The notes: generated by a model not told the origin, from the sequence alone. Positions 43,701 through 54,293 are shown, numbered from the stretch's first letter. The stretch: DNA of 58,456 nt from Desulfobacterales bacterium (GCA_018335195.1 JAGXKN010000019.1:1-58456); one strand, 5' to 3'. Translations and numbers: made by a program.

Positions 43701-43824
43701 ATGGCGCCGTAAAAAGTTCAAGATCAAGGCTTGCGCAATTTCGAAGAATGCAGCGTACTGAGCCGTACGTGAAATTCTGAGAAATTGCGCGTAACGCAGG
43801 ATATTGAACTTTTTACGGTGCCAT
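43701..43824. repeat. 124-bp inverted-repeat element with flanking 10-bp direct repeats
   Basis: The two halves are near-complements over their whole length (ATGGCGCCGTAAAAAGTTCA at the left end, ending ACTTTTTACGGTGCCAT). The inner arms carry GCGCAATTTC and CGTAC. A 10-bp ATAATATGAT lies at 43666-43675 and again at 43826-43835, a possible target duplication. It may also act as the lnt terminator. The type resembles dispersed repeats I associate with Desulfobacterota genomes. Confidence 0.8.
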
Positions 43825-43850
43825 CATAATATGATAATGTCCGGTCTTTA

Positions 43851-45461
43851 TCAAGTATGCGGGCGTCTTCTCAACCCGTTTCCCAGATTTGCCAGGATCA
43901 TGACCAGCCCCGCGGCCAGCGCGATCCACGGCAGCACATCTCCGCGGCGCGCATAAAACGTGGTCTGATTTTTTATCACCGGCACCGACCGGACCAGGGC
44001 GGCGGTTTCAAAAATACCCGAGGTTTCCATCACGCGGCCGGCCGGATCCACATACCCGCTGATGCCGGTATTGGCCGACCGTACCAGGGTCCTGCGATTT
44101 TCCACTGTACGCACAACCGCCATGGCAAAATGCTGCCCCGGCGCCGCGGTTTTGCCGAACCACGCATCATTGGTGATATTGACGATCAAATCCCCGCCCT
44201 GGCGCACCATGGCCGCACAAAGCGAAGGGAAAATCGCCTCATAGCAGATCTGAACCCCGAGCCGCGCGCCGTTCATGGCCAGCAGCTGCCCGGTTTGCCC
44301 GGCGGAAAAATCCATTGCCTGCGGAACCATCTTCCCCAGAAACGGCAGCCAGCTTCTCAGGGGCACATACTCGCCAAAGGGCACCAGATGCACCTTGTCG
44401 TATCGTCCCGCAACCTGCCCGGCCGGATCGATCAGGTAGGCGCTGTTAAAAATGGAAAGGTCCGCTGCGCCCCCGGCGTTTTCATAAGCCGGGCTGCCCA
44501 CCAGAAAATGCGTTCCGGCCCGGGCCACGGCCTCGAGCACCTGCCGGGTCAGTTCCTTGTCATAAAAAAAATAAAAAGGCAAGGCGGTTTCCGGCCACAC
44601 CACCAAGTCCGGCTTTTTTTTACCTGCCAGAAGCTCGCTGGAAAGCCGGATATAGGTGCGGGTGGTACGGTCGCGAAAGGCCTCATCCCATTTCAGGGAC
44701 TGCTCGACATTGCCCTGGATAATCCCCACCCGCATGGTTTCGGCATCTGCCACCATCCGGTCGGTTTGCCGGATCCGCCAGTCCCCGTAACCCCATGTCG
44801 CGGCAAGCGCGGCCGCAGTCACCAAAATAGCCATCGTCGCCGCGGATTTACCCGGCACCCAGGCCTGCCAGGACCTGCGCCCGATAGCCAGGGCCGCAAT
44901 CAGTACCCCGGCATTGACCAGGGCCAGCAGACCGGAAACGCCGTATATCCCCCATAAATCCGCAATCTGGATGATATGCAGGTTTTCATACTGGCAGTAT
45001 CCGAGCAACCCCCAGGGGAACCCGGAAAACAGGTGCGTTCGCAGATACTCGAGCCCCACCCAGAATACCGGCACCATCACTAGGCACCACAAGGGACGAC
45101 CCAATCGTTTTCTTGCACACACGGCAACCAGTCCGGAAAATGCCGCCACGTACAGGGCCAGATAAAATGCCAGCAAAAGCAGCGCGCCCGCAGCCAGCGC
45201 CCCGGGAATCTGTCCGTAGCGATGCAGGGTCGGCACCAGCCAGTAAAGCAGGGTCAAGAAATGAACGCCTCCTGCCAGCAGCCCCAGCATCAATGCCCGG
45301 GACACGGTTGCCGTACGGATTGCAATCAGCAGCAGGGCAATGGCAAACCAGCCGCACCAGCTCACCCCCGCCCCGGGAAGCGCGCATGTCAGCGCCGCGC
45401 CCGCGGCAGCGCTCCAGAATATCTGCCGTAAATTTTCCGCCCGGGGCATCCTAAGATTCAT
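43851..45461 (-). CDS. lnt: Apolipoprotein N-acyltransferase
   Basis: This is a 536-residue inner-membrane enzyme that adds the third acyl chain to lipoproteins. About six N-terminal transmembrane helices and one near the C-terminus flank a periplasmic nitrilase domain. The Glu-Lys-Cys triad is in VVWPETALPF, KVHLVPFGEY and GVQICYEAIFP. The N-terminus MNLRMPRAENLRQIF is typical in length. It transcribes towards the 124-bp repeat. Confidence 0.93.
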   Translation of the reverse strand: MNLRMPRAENLRQIFWSAAAGAALTCALPGAGVSWCGWFAIALLLIAIRTATVSRALMLGLLAGGVHFLTLLYWLVPTLHRYGQIPGALAAGALLLLAFYLALYVAAFSGLVAVCARKRLGRPLWCLVMVPVFWVGLEYLRTHLFSGFPWGLLGYCQYENLHIIQIADLWGIYGVSGLLALVNAGVLIAALAIGRRSWQAWVPGKSAATMAILVTAAALAATWGYGDWRIRQTDRMVADAETMRVGIIQGNVEQSLKWDEAFRDRTTRTYIRLSSELLAGKKKPDLVVWPETALPFYFFYDKELTRQVLEAVARAGTHFLVGSPAYENAGGAADLSIFNSAYLIDPAGQVAGRYDKVHLVPFGEYVPLRSWLPFLGKMVPQAMDFSAGQTGQLLAMNGARLGVQICYEAIFPSLCAAMVRQGGDLIVNITNDAWFGKTAAPGQHFAMAVVRTVENRRTLVRSANTGISGYVDPAGRVMETSGIFETAALVRSVPVIKNQTTFYARRGDVLPWIALAAGLVMILANLGNGLRRRPHT

Positions 45462-45542
45462 CGGCCTGATCCTGTAAATCGCGCTGCTGTGGTCTCATTT
45501 CAAAATCAATTCGGGCGGGCGGGACGGACAGCGGCAGGATGC

Positions 45543-45619
45543 TGGTCGGGGCGGCAGGATTTGAACCTGCGGCTTCCTGCTCCCAAAGCAGGCGCGCTGC
45601 CAGACTGCGCCACGCCCCG
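45543..45619 (-). tRNA. tRNA-Pro (anticodon TGG), CCA encoded
   Basis: The acceptor CGGGGCG pairs with CGCCCCG. The anticodon arm is CCTGC-TTTGGGA-GCAGG and the T-arm is GCAGG-TTCAAAT-CCTGC. The 3' CCA is encoded at 45543-45545. Confidence 0.95.
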
Positions 45620-45637
45620 ACGATCTTTTCCGGGCAG

Positions 45638-45666
45638 GTTTTAACACCCTTTCAAACCGCATGCAA
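45638..45666 (-). promoter_or_regulatory. Promoter candidate for tRNA-Pro
   Basis: On the minus strand TTGCAT (45661-45666), a 17-bp spacer, then TAAAAC (45638-45643), about 19 bp before the tRNA 5' end. Confidence 0.45.
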
Positions 45667-45689
45667 GGCAAACTCCGCAGGGCCGTTAT

Positions 45690-46472
45690 TCAATCGCCCT
45701 GCCCGTGTTGAAAAAAATCCGTAATTCCGTTTGCCAGGGCGCCGGCCACTGCCTCGAGATACGTATCGCGGCTGAAGGCCGCGGCCGTCTTCGGGTGGGT
45801 CAGATATCCGTATTCCACCAGTATGGCAGGCATATCCACCCCCCGCAAAACCGCCGCGGGCGCTTCGACAATCTGCGGATCGGCCCGGATCGGTGCCCTG
45901 GATAGGCAGTCGCGCATTTTCCGTGCCAGCAGGGCCGAGGCGCCGGCGTGCCGCTGCTGGAGACTGTTCCAGGAAATCGGCCCGCGATCATCTGAGGCCC
46001 TGTCGCCTTCCGGCTCTTCATTGCCGCCGGGACGCAGGCAGTAAATGCTCCATTGGCTTACCGAACGCCGAAAAGCGCCGCCCGCGTGCAGGCTGACAAA
46101 AAGGCCCCCATTTTCATGGTTTGCCCGGGATACCCGCTGCGCAGCGGATACGTCGTAATCCCCGGTACGGGTCAAAACCACCCGATACCTGTCTGCCAGA
46201 AGATCCTCGAGTTTTCCGGCCAGGGCCCGGCAGACATTTTTTTCCAATTGGCCTTCCGGGCCTTTTACACCCTTGTCCTTACCCCCGTGACCCGGATCCA
46301 CCACCACGACCCGGGCGGCATCCCCGGATTTCGCAGAATCAAACGACTTCGCCGAAGCCATTGTCCAGGCCAGAAGACATCCGACCGCAACCCCGGACAG
46401 GCACAAAAACAATTCCCAACCCCGGCGTTGCCTGGTGTTAATATCCCGTTTCACCTCAATTTTCCTTGACAC
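45690..46472 (-). CDS. N-acetylmuramoyl-L-alanine amidase (Amidase_3, AmiC-like)
   Basis: This is a 260-residue cell-wall hydrolase that cuts the MurNAc-L-Ala bond. An N-terminal membrane anchor or signal (LFLCLSGVAVGCLLAWTMAS) precedes the zinc catalytic domain. That domain has VVVDPGHGGKDKGVKG (His), GQLEKNV (Glu), FVSLHAGG (His) and the catalytic Glu in AILVEYGYL. There is no AMIN or SPOR domain. The GTG at 46472 is listed; a GTG at about 46454 with AAGGA before it would also serve. It is divergent from tRNA-Leu. Confidence 0.9.
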   Translation of the reverse strand: MSRKIEVKRDINTRQRRGWELFLCLSGVAVGCLLAWTMASAKSFDSAKSGDAARVVVVDPGHGGKDKGVKGPEGQLEKNVCRALAGKLEDLLADRYRVVLTRTGDYDVSAAQRVSRANHENGGLFVSLHAGGAFRRSVSQWSIYCLRPGGNEEPEGDRASDDRGPISWNSLQQRHAGASALLARKMRDCLSRAPIRADPQIVEAPAAVLRGVDMPAILVEYGYLTHPKTAAAFSRDTYLEAVAGALANGITDFFQHGQGD

Positions 46473-46494
46473 TCCGGCAAATTAATATTATTTT
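46466..46494 (+). promoter_or_regulatory. Promoter candidate for tRNA-Leu and possibly tig
   Basis: TTGACA (46466-46471), a 17-bp spacer, then TATTTT (46489-46494). It overlaps the amidase start on the other strand. Confidence 0.45.
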
Positions 46495-46622
46495 ACCAAG
46501 ATACTTTCAATAATTTTACTATGATTTCAGGTAGTTGGTGATTTTCCGCCTTGATTTGTACGCCCTGACACGCCATCAAATTCTTAACGGAATTATTGCC
46601 GAAAATAAAGAAAAATTCGTCT

Positions 46623-46709
46623 GCGAGAGTGGCGGAACTGGTAGACGCACTGGACTTAGGATCCAGCTCTTGAAAAAGAGTGGGAGTTCGAGTCTCCCCT
46701 CTCGCACCA
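46623..46709 (+). tRNA. tRNA-Leu (anticodon TAG), CCA encoded
   Basis: The acceptor GCGAGAG pairs with CTCTCGC, the anticodon arm is CTGGA-CTTAGGA-TCCAG, there is a long variable arm, and the T-arm is GGGAG-TTCGAGT-CTCCC. The 3' CCA is encoded. It lies 68 bp upstream of tig on the same strand. Confidence 0.96.
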
Positions 46710-46777
46710 CCCCAAAAAAATTCTCCCCGCATACACAACGGGGAAATAATGATGTAAGGATACTGGAAAGGATCGCC

Positions 46778-48124
46778 ATGCAGGTAAAAGTCGAAGACGT
46801 CAACGAGGTGAAGAAAAAGGTTCATGTCGAGGTTCCCCGGGAACAGGTAACCAACAAGCTGGATGAAGCCTACAAGGAACTCAAAAAGACCGCCAGGATC
46901 AAGGGGTATCGACCCGGCAAGACGCCCCGCTCGGTGCTGGAGCGTCATTTTAAAAAGGACGTGCATGCAGACGTTGCCAACAGCCTGGTACAGGAGTCCT
47001 TTCCCGAGGCGTTAAAAGAGGTGGACCTGCCGGTGATAGAAACCACGGATCTGGATGCCCCGGAGCTTGACCCGGAAAGCGCGTACCATTACGCGGCCAC
47101 GGTGGAACTCAAACCGGAGCTTTCCGAGGTGGATTTCAAGGGGCTGAACCTGAAAAAGACCCTGTACCGAGCCCAGGATTCCGAAATTGACGCCCAGATC
47201 GAGCGGCTGCGCCAGCACTTGGCCGAATACAAGCCTATGGAAGAACCGCGGCCGGTTGAAAATAACGATTACGTGAGCATGGATTACCAGGGTTTTGTCG
47301 ACGGGCAAGCGTTTGAGCCGACCCCGTTTACTGAAGATTATGACATGAAAGTCGGGGAATCCGGGTTTCCCCAAGAATTTGACAACGCCCTTCTCGGCAT
47401 GATGCCCGAGGAAGAAAAAACCTTTACCGTCGAGTTTCCCGAGGAATACCAGAATGCGGATCTGGCCGGTCAGACCGTGACATTCCGGGTGAAATTAAAA
47501 CAACTGCGCGAACAGATCCTGCCGCCTGTGGATAACGAATTCGCAAAAAATTTCGGCCAGTTTGAAACGCTTGAAGACCTTCGCGCCGAAATCCGCAAAA
47601 ACCTGGAAGAAGGCTATGAGCAGCGGATCAACCAGGAACTCCAGGAACAGATCTTTAACCAGTTGCTCACCGAGGACTTCGAGATCCCGGAAGTGATGGT
47701 CAAAAACGAAATGGACGGGATCGTCAAGGACGCGGAGATGAAATTCTCCCAGAACGGACTTTCCATGGAACAACTGGGCATCACCCGTGAGCACCTGGAA
47801 CAGGAATACCGGGGACTGTCAGAGCAGCAAGTCCGCAGGCACCTTCTGCTGGCAAAAATCATCGAACAGGAACAGCTCGAGATCTCTGACGAAGAACTGG
47901 AGGCGGAATACGAAAGAATCGCCCAGTCCATGGGCCAGCCGGCCGACATGGTCAAATCCTATTATAAGCAGTACCCGGAAAAGCACGAAGGGTTTAAACA
48001 TGCCCTACTTGAAAAAAAGGTCATCGATCTTATAATTAATTCTGCAAACATAGAAGAAGTCGAACCGGAGGCCGAAACCGGCACCACGGATGAAGCGGCC
48101 CCGGCCGAAGAATCGAACCAGTAA
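46778..48124 (+). CDS. tig: Trigger factor (ribosome-associated chaperone)
   Basis: This is a 448-residue chaperone that binds nascent chains at the ribosome exit. The N-terminal ribosome-binding domain has [17 protein letters not shown] (a GFRxGKxP-like loop). The PPIase domain (about 160-240) has [17 protein letters not shown], and the helical C-terminal arms follow. The frame is open upstream through the tRNA, but I chose the ATG at 46778 with AAAGGA before it. It starts the tig-clpP-clpX-lon cluster. Confidence 0.95.
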   Translation: MQVKVEDVNEVKKKVHVEVPREQVTNKLDEAYKELKKTARIKGYRPGKTPRSVLERHFKKDVHADVANSLVQESFPEALKEVDLPVIETTDLDAPELDPESAYHYAATVELKPELSEVDFKGLNLKKTLYRAQDSEIDAQIERLRQHLAEYKPMEEPRPVENNDYVSMDYQGFVDGQAFEPTPFTEDYDMKVGESGFPQEFDNALLGMMPEEEKTFTVEFPEEYQNADLAGQTVTFRVKLKQLREQILPPVDNEFAKNFGQFETLEDLRAEIRKNLEEGYEQRINQELQEQIFNQLLTEDFEIPEVMVKNEMDGIVKDAEMKFSQNGLSMEQLGITREHLEQEYRGLSEQQVRRHLLLAKIIEQEQLEISDEELEAEYERIAQSMGQPADMVKSYYKQYPEKHEGFKHALLEKKVIDLIINSANIEEVEPEAETGTTDEAAPAEESNQ

Positions 48125-48164
48125 AAAACCAACGGATTTCCAACTTGTTCAGGAGGAAAAAAAC

Positions 48165-48770
48165 TTGACGTTAATACCCATGGTCATTGAACAAACCAGC
48201 AAGGGCGAGCGGGCCTATGATATTTATTCCCGGCTCTTAAAGGACCGGATCGTGTTTCTGGGCACCCCGGTCAACGATGAGATTGCCAATCTGCTCATCG
48301 CCCAGTTGCTGTTTCTTGAATCCGAGGACCCGGACAAGGATATCAACTTTTATATCAATTCTCCCGGGGGATCGGTGACCGCGGGTCTGGCTGTATATGA
48401 TACCATGCAGTACATTAAACCCGATATTGCCACGGTATGCATCGGCCAGGCATCCTCGATGGGAGCGGTTTTGCTGGCAGCAGGCGCGAGCGGGAAACGA
48501 TACTCGCTGCCGAATTCGCGCATCCTGATCCATCAACCCCTGGGCGGCGTACAGGGCCAGGCGGCGGACATCAAAATCCAGGCCGAAGAAATCATTCGCC
48601 TGCGCGCCCGGCTCAATGAGATTCTGGCCTTTCATACAGGCCAGGACCTGTCCAAAATCGAAAAAGACACGGACCGGGATTTTTTCATGGCCGGTTCGGA
48701 AGCAAGCCAATACGGGATCGTCGACCATGTCATCAACAACCGCGACGATCTTGACGAAATAAGCAAGTAA
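48165..48770 (+). CDS. clpP: ATP-dependent Clp protease proteolytic subunit
   Basis: This is a 201-residue serine protease that forms the ClpXP chamber. The catalytic Ser is in [15 protein letters not shown], His in ILIHQPLGG, and the Asp in the following helical region ([10 protein letters not shown]). The N-terminus [20 protein letters not shown] is typical of ClpP. I chose the TTG at 48165 because AGGAGG is 8 bp upstream; the ATG at 48180 is the alternative. It follows tig by 40 bp and precedes clpX by 10 bp. Confidence 0.95.
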   Translation: MTLIPMVIEQTSKGERAYDIYSRLLKDRIVFLGTPVNDEIANLLIAQLLFLESEDPDKDINFYINSPGGSVTAGLAVYDTMQYIKPDIATVCIGQASSMGAVLLAAGASGKRYSLPNSRILIHQPLGGVQGQAADIKIQAEEIIRLRARLNEILAFHTGQDLSKIEKDTDRDFFMAGSEASQYGIVDHVINNRDDLDEISK

Positions 48771-48780
48771 GGAGGCTTAT

Positions 48781-50034
48781 ATGTCAACTTATCAGGGCGG
48801 AGAAGGCAATGACAATCTCTTCTGCTCCTTTTGCGGCAAAAACCAGCAGGAAGTGAAAAAACTCATTGCCGGTCCGGCCGTCTATATCTGCGACGAGTGC
48901 ATCCAGCTCTGCAGCGAGATCATCGAAGAGGAAAATATCAAGGAGACCGATATTTCCGATGGCATTCTCGCGCCCGCGGATATAAAAGAGCAGCTAGACG
49001 AATACGTGATCCAGCAGGATCATGCCAAGAAAATCCTGTCCGTAGCGGTTCACAACCACTACAAGAGGCTGGATTCCAAGCAGACCAGCAATGATGTGGA
49101 ACTGCACAAAAGCAATATTCTGCTCGTCGGACCCACGGGCTGCGGCAAAACGCTGCTGGCCCAGACACTGGCCCGGTTTCTCAATGTACCGTTTACCATT
49201 GCCGATGCCACCAGCCTGACCGAGGCCGGCTACGTGGGCGAAGACGTGGAAAACATTATTCTGGCGCTGCTTCAGAACGCGGATTATGACGTGGAAAAGG
49301 CCCAGCGGGGCATTGTCTATATTGACGAAATTGATAAAATCGCCATGATGTCGGACAACCCGTCCATTACCCGGGATGTTTCCGGCGAAGGCGTACAGCA
49401 GGCCCTGCTCAAGATCATCGAGGGCACTCAGGCAAGCGTGCCGCCCAAGGGCGGCAGGAAGCACCCTCAACAGGATTTTGTCAAGGTGGATACCAGCAAC
49501 ATCCTGTTTATCTGCGGCGGCACCTTCACCGGCCTGGACAAGATCGTGGAGCAGCGCACCGGCTCGCACATGATGGGATTCGGCGCAAACATCGTCAGTC
49601 AGCGGGAACGCTCTCAAAGCGACCTGCTGAAAATGCTGGAAACCGAGGACCTGATCAAATTCGGTCTCATCCCGGAATTCGTGGGTCGGCTGCCAATCAC
49701 CGCGACGCTGGAGGATCTTGACGAGAATGCGCTGATCCAAATCCTGACCGAGCCGAAAAACGCATTGATCAAACAATTCAAGAAGCTTTTCGAGCTTGAA
49801 AACGTCAATCTCCGGTTTACCGATGCCGCACTGGCGGCCATTGCCAGAGAGAGCATGAAGCGGAACTCCGGTGCACGGGGACTTCGGGCGATCCTGGAAT
49901 CCACCATGCTCGATATAATGTACAAACTCCCATCGATTCCGGGAGTCAAGGAATGCGTGGTGGGCGAAGAGGTTGTGCTAAACCGCGAGGAGCCGATCCT
50001 GCTCTACGAACAGCAATCCAAGAAACAGGCATGA
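48781..50034 (+). CDS. clpX: ATP-dependent Clp protease ATPase subunit
   Basis: This is a 417-residue AAA+ unfoldase that feeds ClpP. The N-terminal C4 zinc finger is [12 protein letters not shown] and ICDECIQLC. Walker A is [12 protein letters not shown], Walker B is VYIDEIDKI, the pore loop is GYVGEDVE, and the IGF-type tripeptide lies in HMMGFGANI. Length is normal. GGAGG lies 7 bp before the ATG. Confidence 0.96.
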   Translation: MSTYQGGEGNDNLFCSFCGKNQQEVKKLIAGPAVYICDECIQLCSEIIEEENIKETDISDGILAPADIKEQLDEYVIQQDHAKKILSVAVHNHYKRLDSKQTSNDVELHKSNILLVGPTGCGKTLLAQTLARFLNVPFTIADATSLTEAGYVGEDVENIILALLQNADYDVEKAQRGIVYIDEIDKIAMMSDNPSITRDVSGEGVQQALLKIIEGTQASVPPKGGRKHPQQDFVKVDTSNILFICGGTFTGLDKIVEQRTGSHMMGFGANIVSQRERSQSDLLKMLETEDLIKFGLIPEFVGRLPITATLEDLDENALIQILTEPKNALIKQFKKLFELENVNLRFTDAALAAIARESMKRNSGARGLRAILESTMLDIMYKLPSIPGVKECVVGEEVVLNREEPILLYEQQSKKQA

Positions 50035-50140
50035 TCGGCACAAAAGCCCGTCTGCCGCAGCATCCCCTTAAACCGCAATATGCAATCCCGAACACCGGAT
50101 TCGCGCATATTGAAAAATTATATACCAGATAGAAGTGCTT

Positions 50141-52612
50141 ATGATAACCATACCCAAGATATTCAAACACACCGACGCCGACGGCAGCGGGGCGAGCCTG
50201 CCCCTGCTGCCGCTTCGCGATATCGTGGTTTTTCCGTACATGGTTTCCCCGTTGTTCGTGGGGCGGACCAAATCGATCAATGCCCTCTCCGAGGCCATGA
50301 ACACCGAGGACAAGTATATTTTCCTGGCCACACAGGCCAACCCGGGCGAGGATCACCCCAAGCAAAAGGACATCAACCGTACCGGCACGATCGCCAAGGT
50401 GCTGCAGATGCTGCGCCTGCCCGACGGCACGGTAAAAACCGTGGTAGAAGGAAAACACCGGGCCCGGATTGTCGATTTCGAGACCAATGAAAGCTTTTTC
50501 AAGGTCAGCCTGGAAATTCTGGCGGAACCCGAAATCGACGAATCCGAAAACGAGGCCTACATCCGCAACGTGGTTGATGCCTTCCAGGCCTATACCGAGC
50601 AGAACAAGAACATCTCCAAGGATACCATTGACAACATTTCCAACATCACGGACCCCGTGCAGCTGCTGTATACCACGGCCGCCCAGTTTTCCTTCAAGGC
50701 CCGGGACAACCAGCAGCTCCTGGAAACCCATTCCTTAACCGAGCGGCTCACGTACCTGATCGAACTGATCAACCAAGAGACCACCATCCTGAAGACCGAT
50801 CAGAAGATCAAGAACCGGATCAAAAAGCAGATGGAGCAGAGCCAGAAAAACTACTATCTAAACGAGCAGATCCGGGCCATCAAGAAAGAAATGGGCGAGG
50901 ACGAAAGCGAGGACGACGAGCTCAAGGAACTCGAGGAGCGCATCGAAAACAAGGAAATGTCAGAAGAGGCCGAGGAAAAGGTCAAACACGAGTTTAACAA
51001 ACTCAAGAAAATGACTCCCATGTCTGCCGAGGCCACGGTGACCCGCAACTACATCGACTGGATCCTGAGCCTGCCGTGGTTTGAAAAAAGCGAGATTTCC
51101 GAGGACCTTGATGCATCCGAAAAAATTCTCGATGAAGACCATTACGGCCTGGAACGCCCCAAGGAGCGGATCCTGGAATACCTGGCCGTCCAGTCCCTGG
51201 TACAGAAAATCCGGGGCCCAATCCTGTGCCTGGTGGGCCCGCCGGGCGTGGGAAAAACTTCTGTGGCCAAATCCGTGGCCCGGGCCACGGGCCGCGAATT
51301 CGTCCGGCAGTCGCTGGGCGGGGTGCGCGACGAGGCTGAAATCCGTGGACACAGAAGAACTTATATCGGCGCCATGCCGGGAAAGATCATCCAGAGCCTG
51401 CGAAAGGCCGGCGTGAACAACCCGGTCTTCTGCTTAGACGAGGTGGACAAGATGAGCATGGACTTTCGGGGCGACCCGTCTGCAGCCCTGCTCGAAGTGC
51501 TTGACCCGGAGCAGAATTACGCTTTCAACGACCACTACCTGGACATGGATTACGACCTGTCCGATATTCTCTTTATTACCACGGCCAACACGCTGCCCGA
51601 CATCCCGGCACCGCTGCAGGACCGCATGGAAATCATCCGGCTGCCGGGATATACGGAACATGAAAAGTACAACATCGCCAATCTCTTTCTGGTTCCCAAG
51701 CAGATCCGGTTAAACGGGCTGGATGTGGAAAAGGTGCGGTTTTCCAAAAACGCCCTCTACACCGTCATCCGCAATTACACCCGCGAGGCCGGGGTGCGGA
51801 ATCTCGAAAGGGAAATCGCATCCATATGCCGCAAGATCGCACGCAGTATCGCCAAGTCCGGCCAGGACAAGGTCATCCACGTCAATTCGCGCTCGGTGGA
51901 GAAATATCTCGGCCCCATCCAGTACCGGCGCAGCCAGCTGGAGGAAAAGGACCTGATCGGCATTGTCACCGGCTTGGCCTGGACCCAGTTCGGAGGCGAA
52001 CTGCTGCATGTGGAAAGCGCCATCATGCCGGGCAAGGGAGAGTACAGCGTCACCGGCAAGCTGGGCGATGTCATGAAGGAATCCGCCCGGGCGGCGATCA
52101 GCTATGTACGCTCCCGCTCGGACCAGTTCAACATTGACCCGCAATTTTATGAAAAATTCGATATCCACGTTCACGTGCCCGAAGGCGCCACCCCAAAGGA
52201 CGGCCCTTCGGCCGGCATTGCCATGTGCACCTCGATACTTTCCACGCTGGCCAAGCTCCCGGTGCGCAAAGATATGGCCATGACCGGAGAAATCACGCTG
52301 CGCGGACGCGTACTGCCCGTGGGCGGACTGAAGGAAAAAATCCTGGCGGCCCACCGCGCGAGAATTCACAAGGTGATCATTCCAGCGGAAAACGAAAAGG
52401 ATTTAAAGGAAATTCCGGCCTCCATCCTCAAGCAGCTGGAAATTATCCCGGTGGAGCACATGGACCAGGTCATTGACCGGGCCATTGTTGTGGCCGAAGG
52501 CAGCAGTCTCTATAAGCCGGCAGACGGGGGGGAGCAGACATTTAACGGCCTGCCTCCGCACGATTCCGGTAAAAACAAAGAGACTGACAGGCCCGCAATC
52601 GCCGACCTCTAA
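50141..52612 (+). CDS. lon: ATP-dependent protease Lon
   Basis: This is an 823-residue AAA+ serine protease. The N-terminal substrate domain starts [17 protein letters not shown]. Walker A is [15 protein letters not shown] and Walker B is [10 protein letters not shown]. The Ser-Lys dyad is in PSAGIAM and [14 protein letters not shown] chose the ATG at 50141; a GTG at 50135 is possible. It is the fourth gene of tig-clpP-clpX-lon, 106 bp after clpX. Confidence 0.95.
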   Translation: MITIPKIFKHTDADGSGASLPLLPLRDIVVFPYMVSPLFVGRTKSINALSEAMNTEDKYIFLATQANPGEDHPKQKDINRTGTIAKVLQMLRLPDGTVKTVVEGKHRARIVDFETNESFFKVSLEILAEPEIDESENEAYIRNVVDAFQAYTEQNKNISKDTIDNISNITDPVQLLYTTAAQFSFKARDNQQLLETHSLTERLTYLIELINQETTILKTDQKIKNRIKKQMEQSQKNYYLNEQIRAIKKEMGEDESEDDELKELEERIENKEMSEEAEEKVKHEFNKLKKMTPMSAEATVTRNYIDWILSLPWFEKSEISEDLDASEKILDEDHYGLERPKERILEYLAVQSLVQKIRGPILCLVGPPGVGKTSVAKSVARATGREFVRQSLGGVRDEAEIRGHRRTYIGAMPGKIIQSLRKAGVNNPVFCLDEVDKMSMDFRGDPSAALLEVLDPEQNYAFNDHYLDMDYDLSDILFITTANTLPDIPAPLQDRMEIIRLPGYTEHEKYNIANLFLVPKQIRLNGLDVEKVRFSKNALYTVIRNYTREAGVRNLEREIASICRKIARSIAKSGQDKVIHVNSRSVEKYLGPIQYRRSQLEEKDLIGIVTGLAWTQFGGELLHVESAIMPGKGEYSVTGKLGDVMKESARAAISYVRSRSDQFNIDPQFYEKFDIHVHVPEGATPKDGPSAGIAMCTSILSTLAKLPVRKDMAMTGEITLRGRVLPVGGLKEKILAAHRARIHKVIIPAENEKDLKEIPASILKQLEIIPVEHMDQVIDRAIVVAEGSSLYKPADGGEQTFNGLPPHDSGKNKETDRPAIADL

Positions 52613-52638
52613 AAACAGGGGCAAAGGCGCTTTTTGTC

Positions 52639-52667
52639 TTGACAGCGCATGGCTTGCCTGTTAGAAA
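52639..52667 (+). promoter_or_regulatory. Promoter candidate for tRNA-Val-tRNA-Asp
   Basis: TTGACA (52639-52644), a 17-bp spacer, then TAGAAA (52662-52667), about 56 bp before tRNA-Val. Confidence 0.5.
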
Positions 52668-52723
52668 ACATAATCTATTTGCCGGTATCGAGATATCCCG
52701 GCAGCGGGACATGGTCAAGGCAG

Positions 52724-52799
52724 GGGCGGGTAGCTCAGGTGGGAGAGCGACGGCCTTACAAGCCGTAGGTCACAGGTTCGAGCCCTGTTCCGCCCACCA
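52724..52799 (+). tRNA. tRNA-Val (anticodon TAC), CCA encoded
   Basis: The acceptor GGGCGGG pairs with TCCGCCC, the anticodon arm is ACGGC-CTTACAA-GCCGT, and the T-arm is ACAGG-TTCGAGC-CCTGT. CCA is at 52797-52799. Confidence 0.95.
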
Positions 52800-52826
52800 T
52801 TTCCCGGAAAAACAAAATCAACATTC

Positions 52827-52904
<78 letters not shown>

Positions 52905-52924
52905 CCGATTCTCGCGGGTTTCGT

Positions 52925-54118
52925 TTATGTTTGTGTTTTCGTTACCCGCACCGGATATCCCCGCTGGATATCTTTTGAACCCTCGGAGCAGCTACTCCGG
53001 GGGTTTTTTTCCTTTAAGGGGATAACCTCAGCCGGTTCTTTTCTGCTAAACTCTTCTATTGCTCCTTTCAGTTCTTCTGTATCAAAGCCCAGGCTTTTTA
53101 AATACCGCTCGGTAGTGCTGGGGGCCTCATGCCGTAAAATCTTTTGTATAAGGCTTACAGGCTTTCCTATACGGTATAGATAGGAAGCCGATAGGTGCCT
53201 TATGGCATGAAAACCGAACGGCTCAACACCGGCTCTTTTGCACAGTGAGCCCATAAACCTTTTACGGTCAACAAAGGGCTCTCCCGGTCTGTGCGTAGGT
53301 GAATGTGATTCATGGGTATGGACAAAAACATGCTTTGCTTTCTTGTACGGCCTGTTTTCCCACCACCACAGAAGCTCCTTTCTCAGTTCCGTGGACATGG
53401 GAAGCCATACCCTTTTCACTGAGCCATTTCTGGTCTTCCTGGTGGACAAGCAGACTTGACTATTAATAAAGTCCACGTCCTGCCAGGTCAACTTAAACAG
53501 CTCGCCGCGCCTTGCCGCCAGGTGAAGACAGGCAAGCAGCATAACCCGGTCTTGACCTTCAGCCCCTGCAAGCACCTTGTCAAAATCCTCAAGCGGGGGG
53601 ACATACCGGGGCTTCCGTTCTTCCGGGAACTTTTCAACCGCCGCAAAAGGATTTACTCTTTCCCGTGGGAAGCTTTCCAGGTATTTTCTGCCCCACTCCC
53701 ATGCAGCCGCCAGGTTTTTTCTGTCCTTATTAGCCGCATAGCCTCTCCGGGCATCAAACTCGGCCTGTAAATACTTCAGGGCAAAAGCGGTACTCATTTC
53801 TTCAAGCTCTTGGTCGTGTTTTTTAGCAAAAAGCAGAAATTTTTTGAAAACAGCCTGTTTCTCTTTGTACGTCTTCTTAACATGCCGCCGCTTAACATAA
53901 CTCAGATACTCATTTCCCCACTGCAAAAAGCTCAGCGAGTCCGTGAGGGTCGTTTCCGCTTCCTTCCGCAGCTTCTCCCTGGTTTCCTCTTCCCATACAA
54001 CTGCTTTCCTGTACTCCTGCTTTGTGCTGCCGAACCACTTGCTTGCCACCACTTTGCCGCTTTCTTTCACCTGGCCGCGCCAGCGCAGCTTTCCCCTGCG
54101 TTTTGTTTTCGTTGGCAT
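52925..54118 (-). CDS. Tyrosine recombinase (phage/island integrase)
   Basis: This is a 397-residue integrase. A basic N-terminal arm-binding part (PTKTKRRGKLRWRGQVKESG) is followed by a core-binding SAM-like domain (about 60-165) and the catalytic domain. The catalytic Arg is in AARRGEL (about 203), HAIRH (about 305) supplies His and Arg, and the nucleophile Tyr is in TTERYL (about 338). GGGAGG lies 7 bp before the ATG. Its last codons lie opposite the terminator hairpin of the tRNA operon and it ends 20 bp from tRNA-Asp, the usual place for an integrase acting at that tRNA. Confidence 0.92.
   Translation of the reverse strand: MPTKTKRRGKLRWRGQVKESGKVVASKWFGSTKQEYRKAVVWEEETREKLRKEAETTLTDSLSFLQWGNEYLSYVKRRHVKKTYKEKQAVFKKFLLFAKKHDQELEEMSTAFALKYLQAEFDARRGYAANKDRKNLAAAWEWGRKYLESFPRERVNPFAAVEKFPEERKPRYVPPLEDFDKVLAGAEGQDRVMLLACLHLAARRGELFKLTWQDVDFINSQVCLSTRKTRNGSVKRVWLPMSTELRKELLWWWENRPYKKAKHVFVHTHESHSPTHRPGEPFVDRKRFMGSLCKRAGVEPFGFHAIRHLSASYLYRIGKPVSLIQKILRHEAPSTTERYLKSLGFDTEELKGAIEEFSRKEPAEVIPLKEKNPRSSCSEGSKDIQRGYPVRVTKTQT
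52980..53010 (+). terminator. Terminator of the tRNA-Val-tRNA-Asp transcript, inside the integrase 3' end
   Basis: CCCTCGGAG (52980-52988), a 6-nt loop, CTCCGGGGG (52995-53003), then seven T residues (53004-53010). It lies 75 bp past tRNA-Asp and within the integrase reading frame on the other strand. Confidence 0.8.
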
Positions 54119-54293
54119 TTAGCACCTCCCTAAGCCGATTCGCGAAAAATCGGATGCAGCGAGGTGCAACCCACACGCCACCCAATTCAGCATAATACTT
54201 CTTTACAGTCCTTTCGTCCAGCCCAAGAATTTCGCTCACCTGTCTCGGTGTTAACGGTTCACCAAGTTCTTCAACTAAATCCTTAAATTTCAT
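53910..54293 (-). CDS. Small HTH DNA-binding protein (excisionase-like) overlapping the integrase
   Basis: The 127-codon frame starts MKFKDLVEELGEPLTPRQVS and includes a MerR/excisionase-type helix-turn-helix (LTPRQVSEILGLDERTVKKY) and IRFFANRLREVL. The HTH part ends near codon 60. The rest, out of frame with and beneath the integrase start (overlap 53910-54118), is Arg/Gly-rich and does not look like a domain, so the original stop may have been lost. It is coupled to the upstream RHH gene by an ATGA overlap. It is probably an excision or integrase-control factor. Confidence 0.7.
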   Translation of the reverse strand: MKFKDLVEELGEPLTPRQVSEILGLDERTVKKYYAELGGVWVAPRCIRFFANRLREVLNANENKTQGKAALARPGERKRQSGGKQVVRQHKAGVQESSCMGRGNQGEAAEGSGNDPHGLAELFAVGK

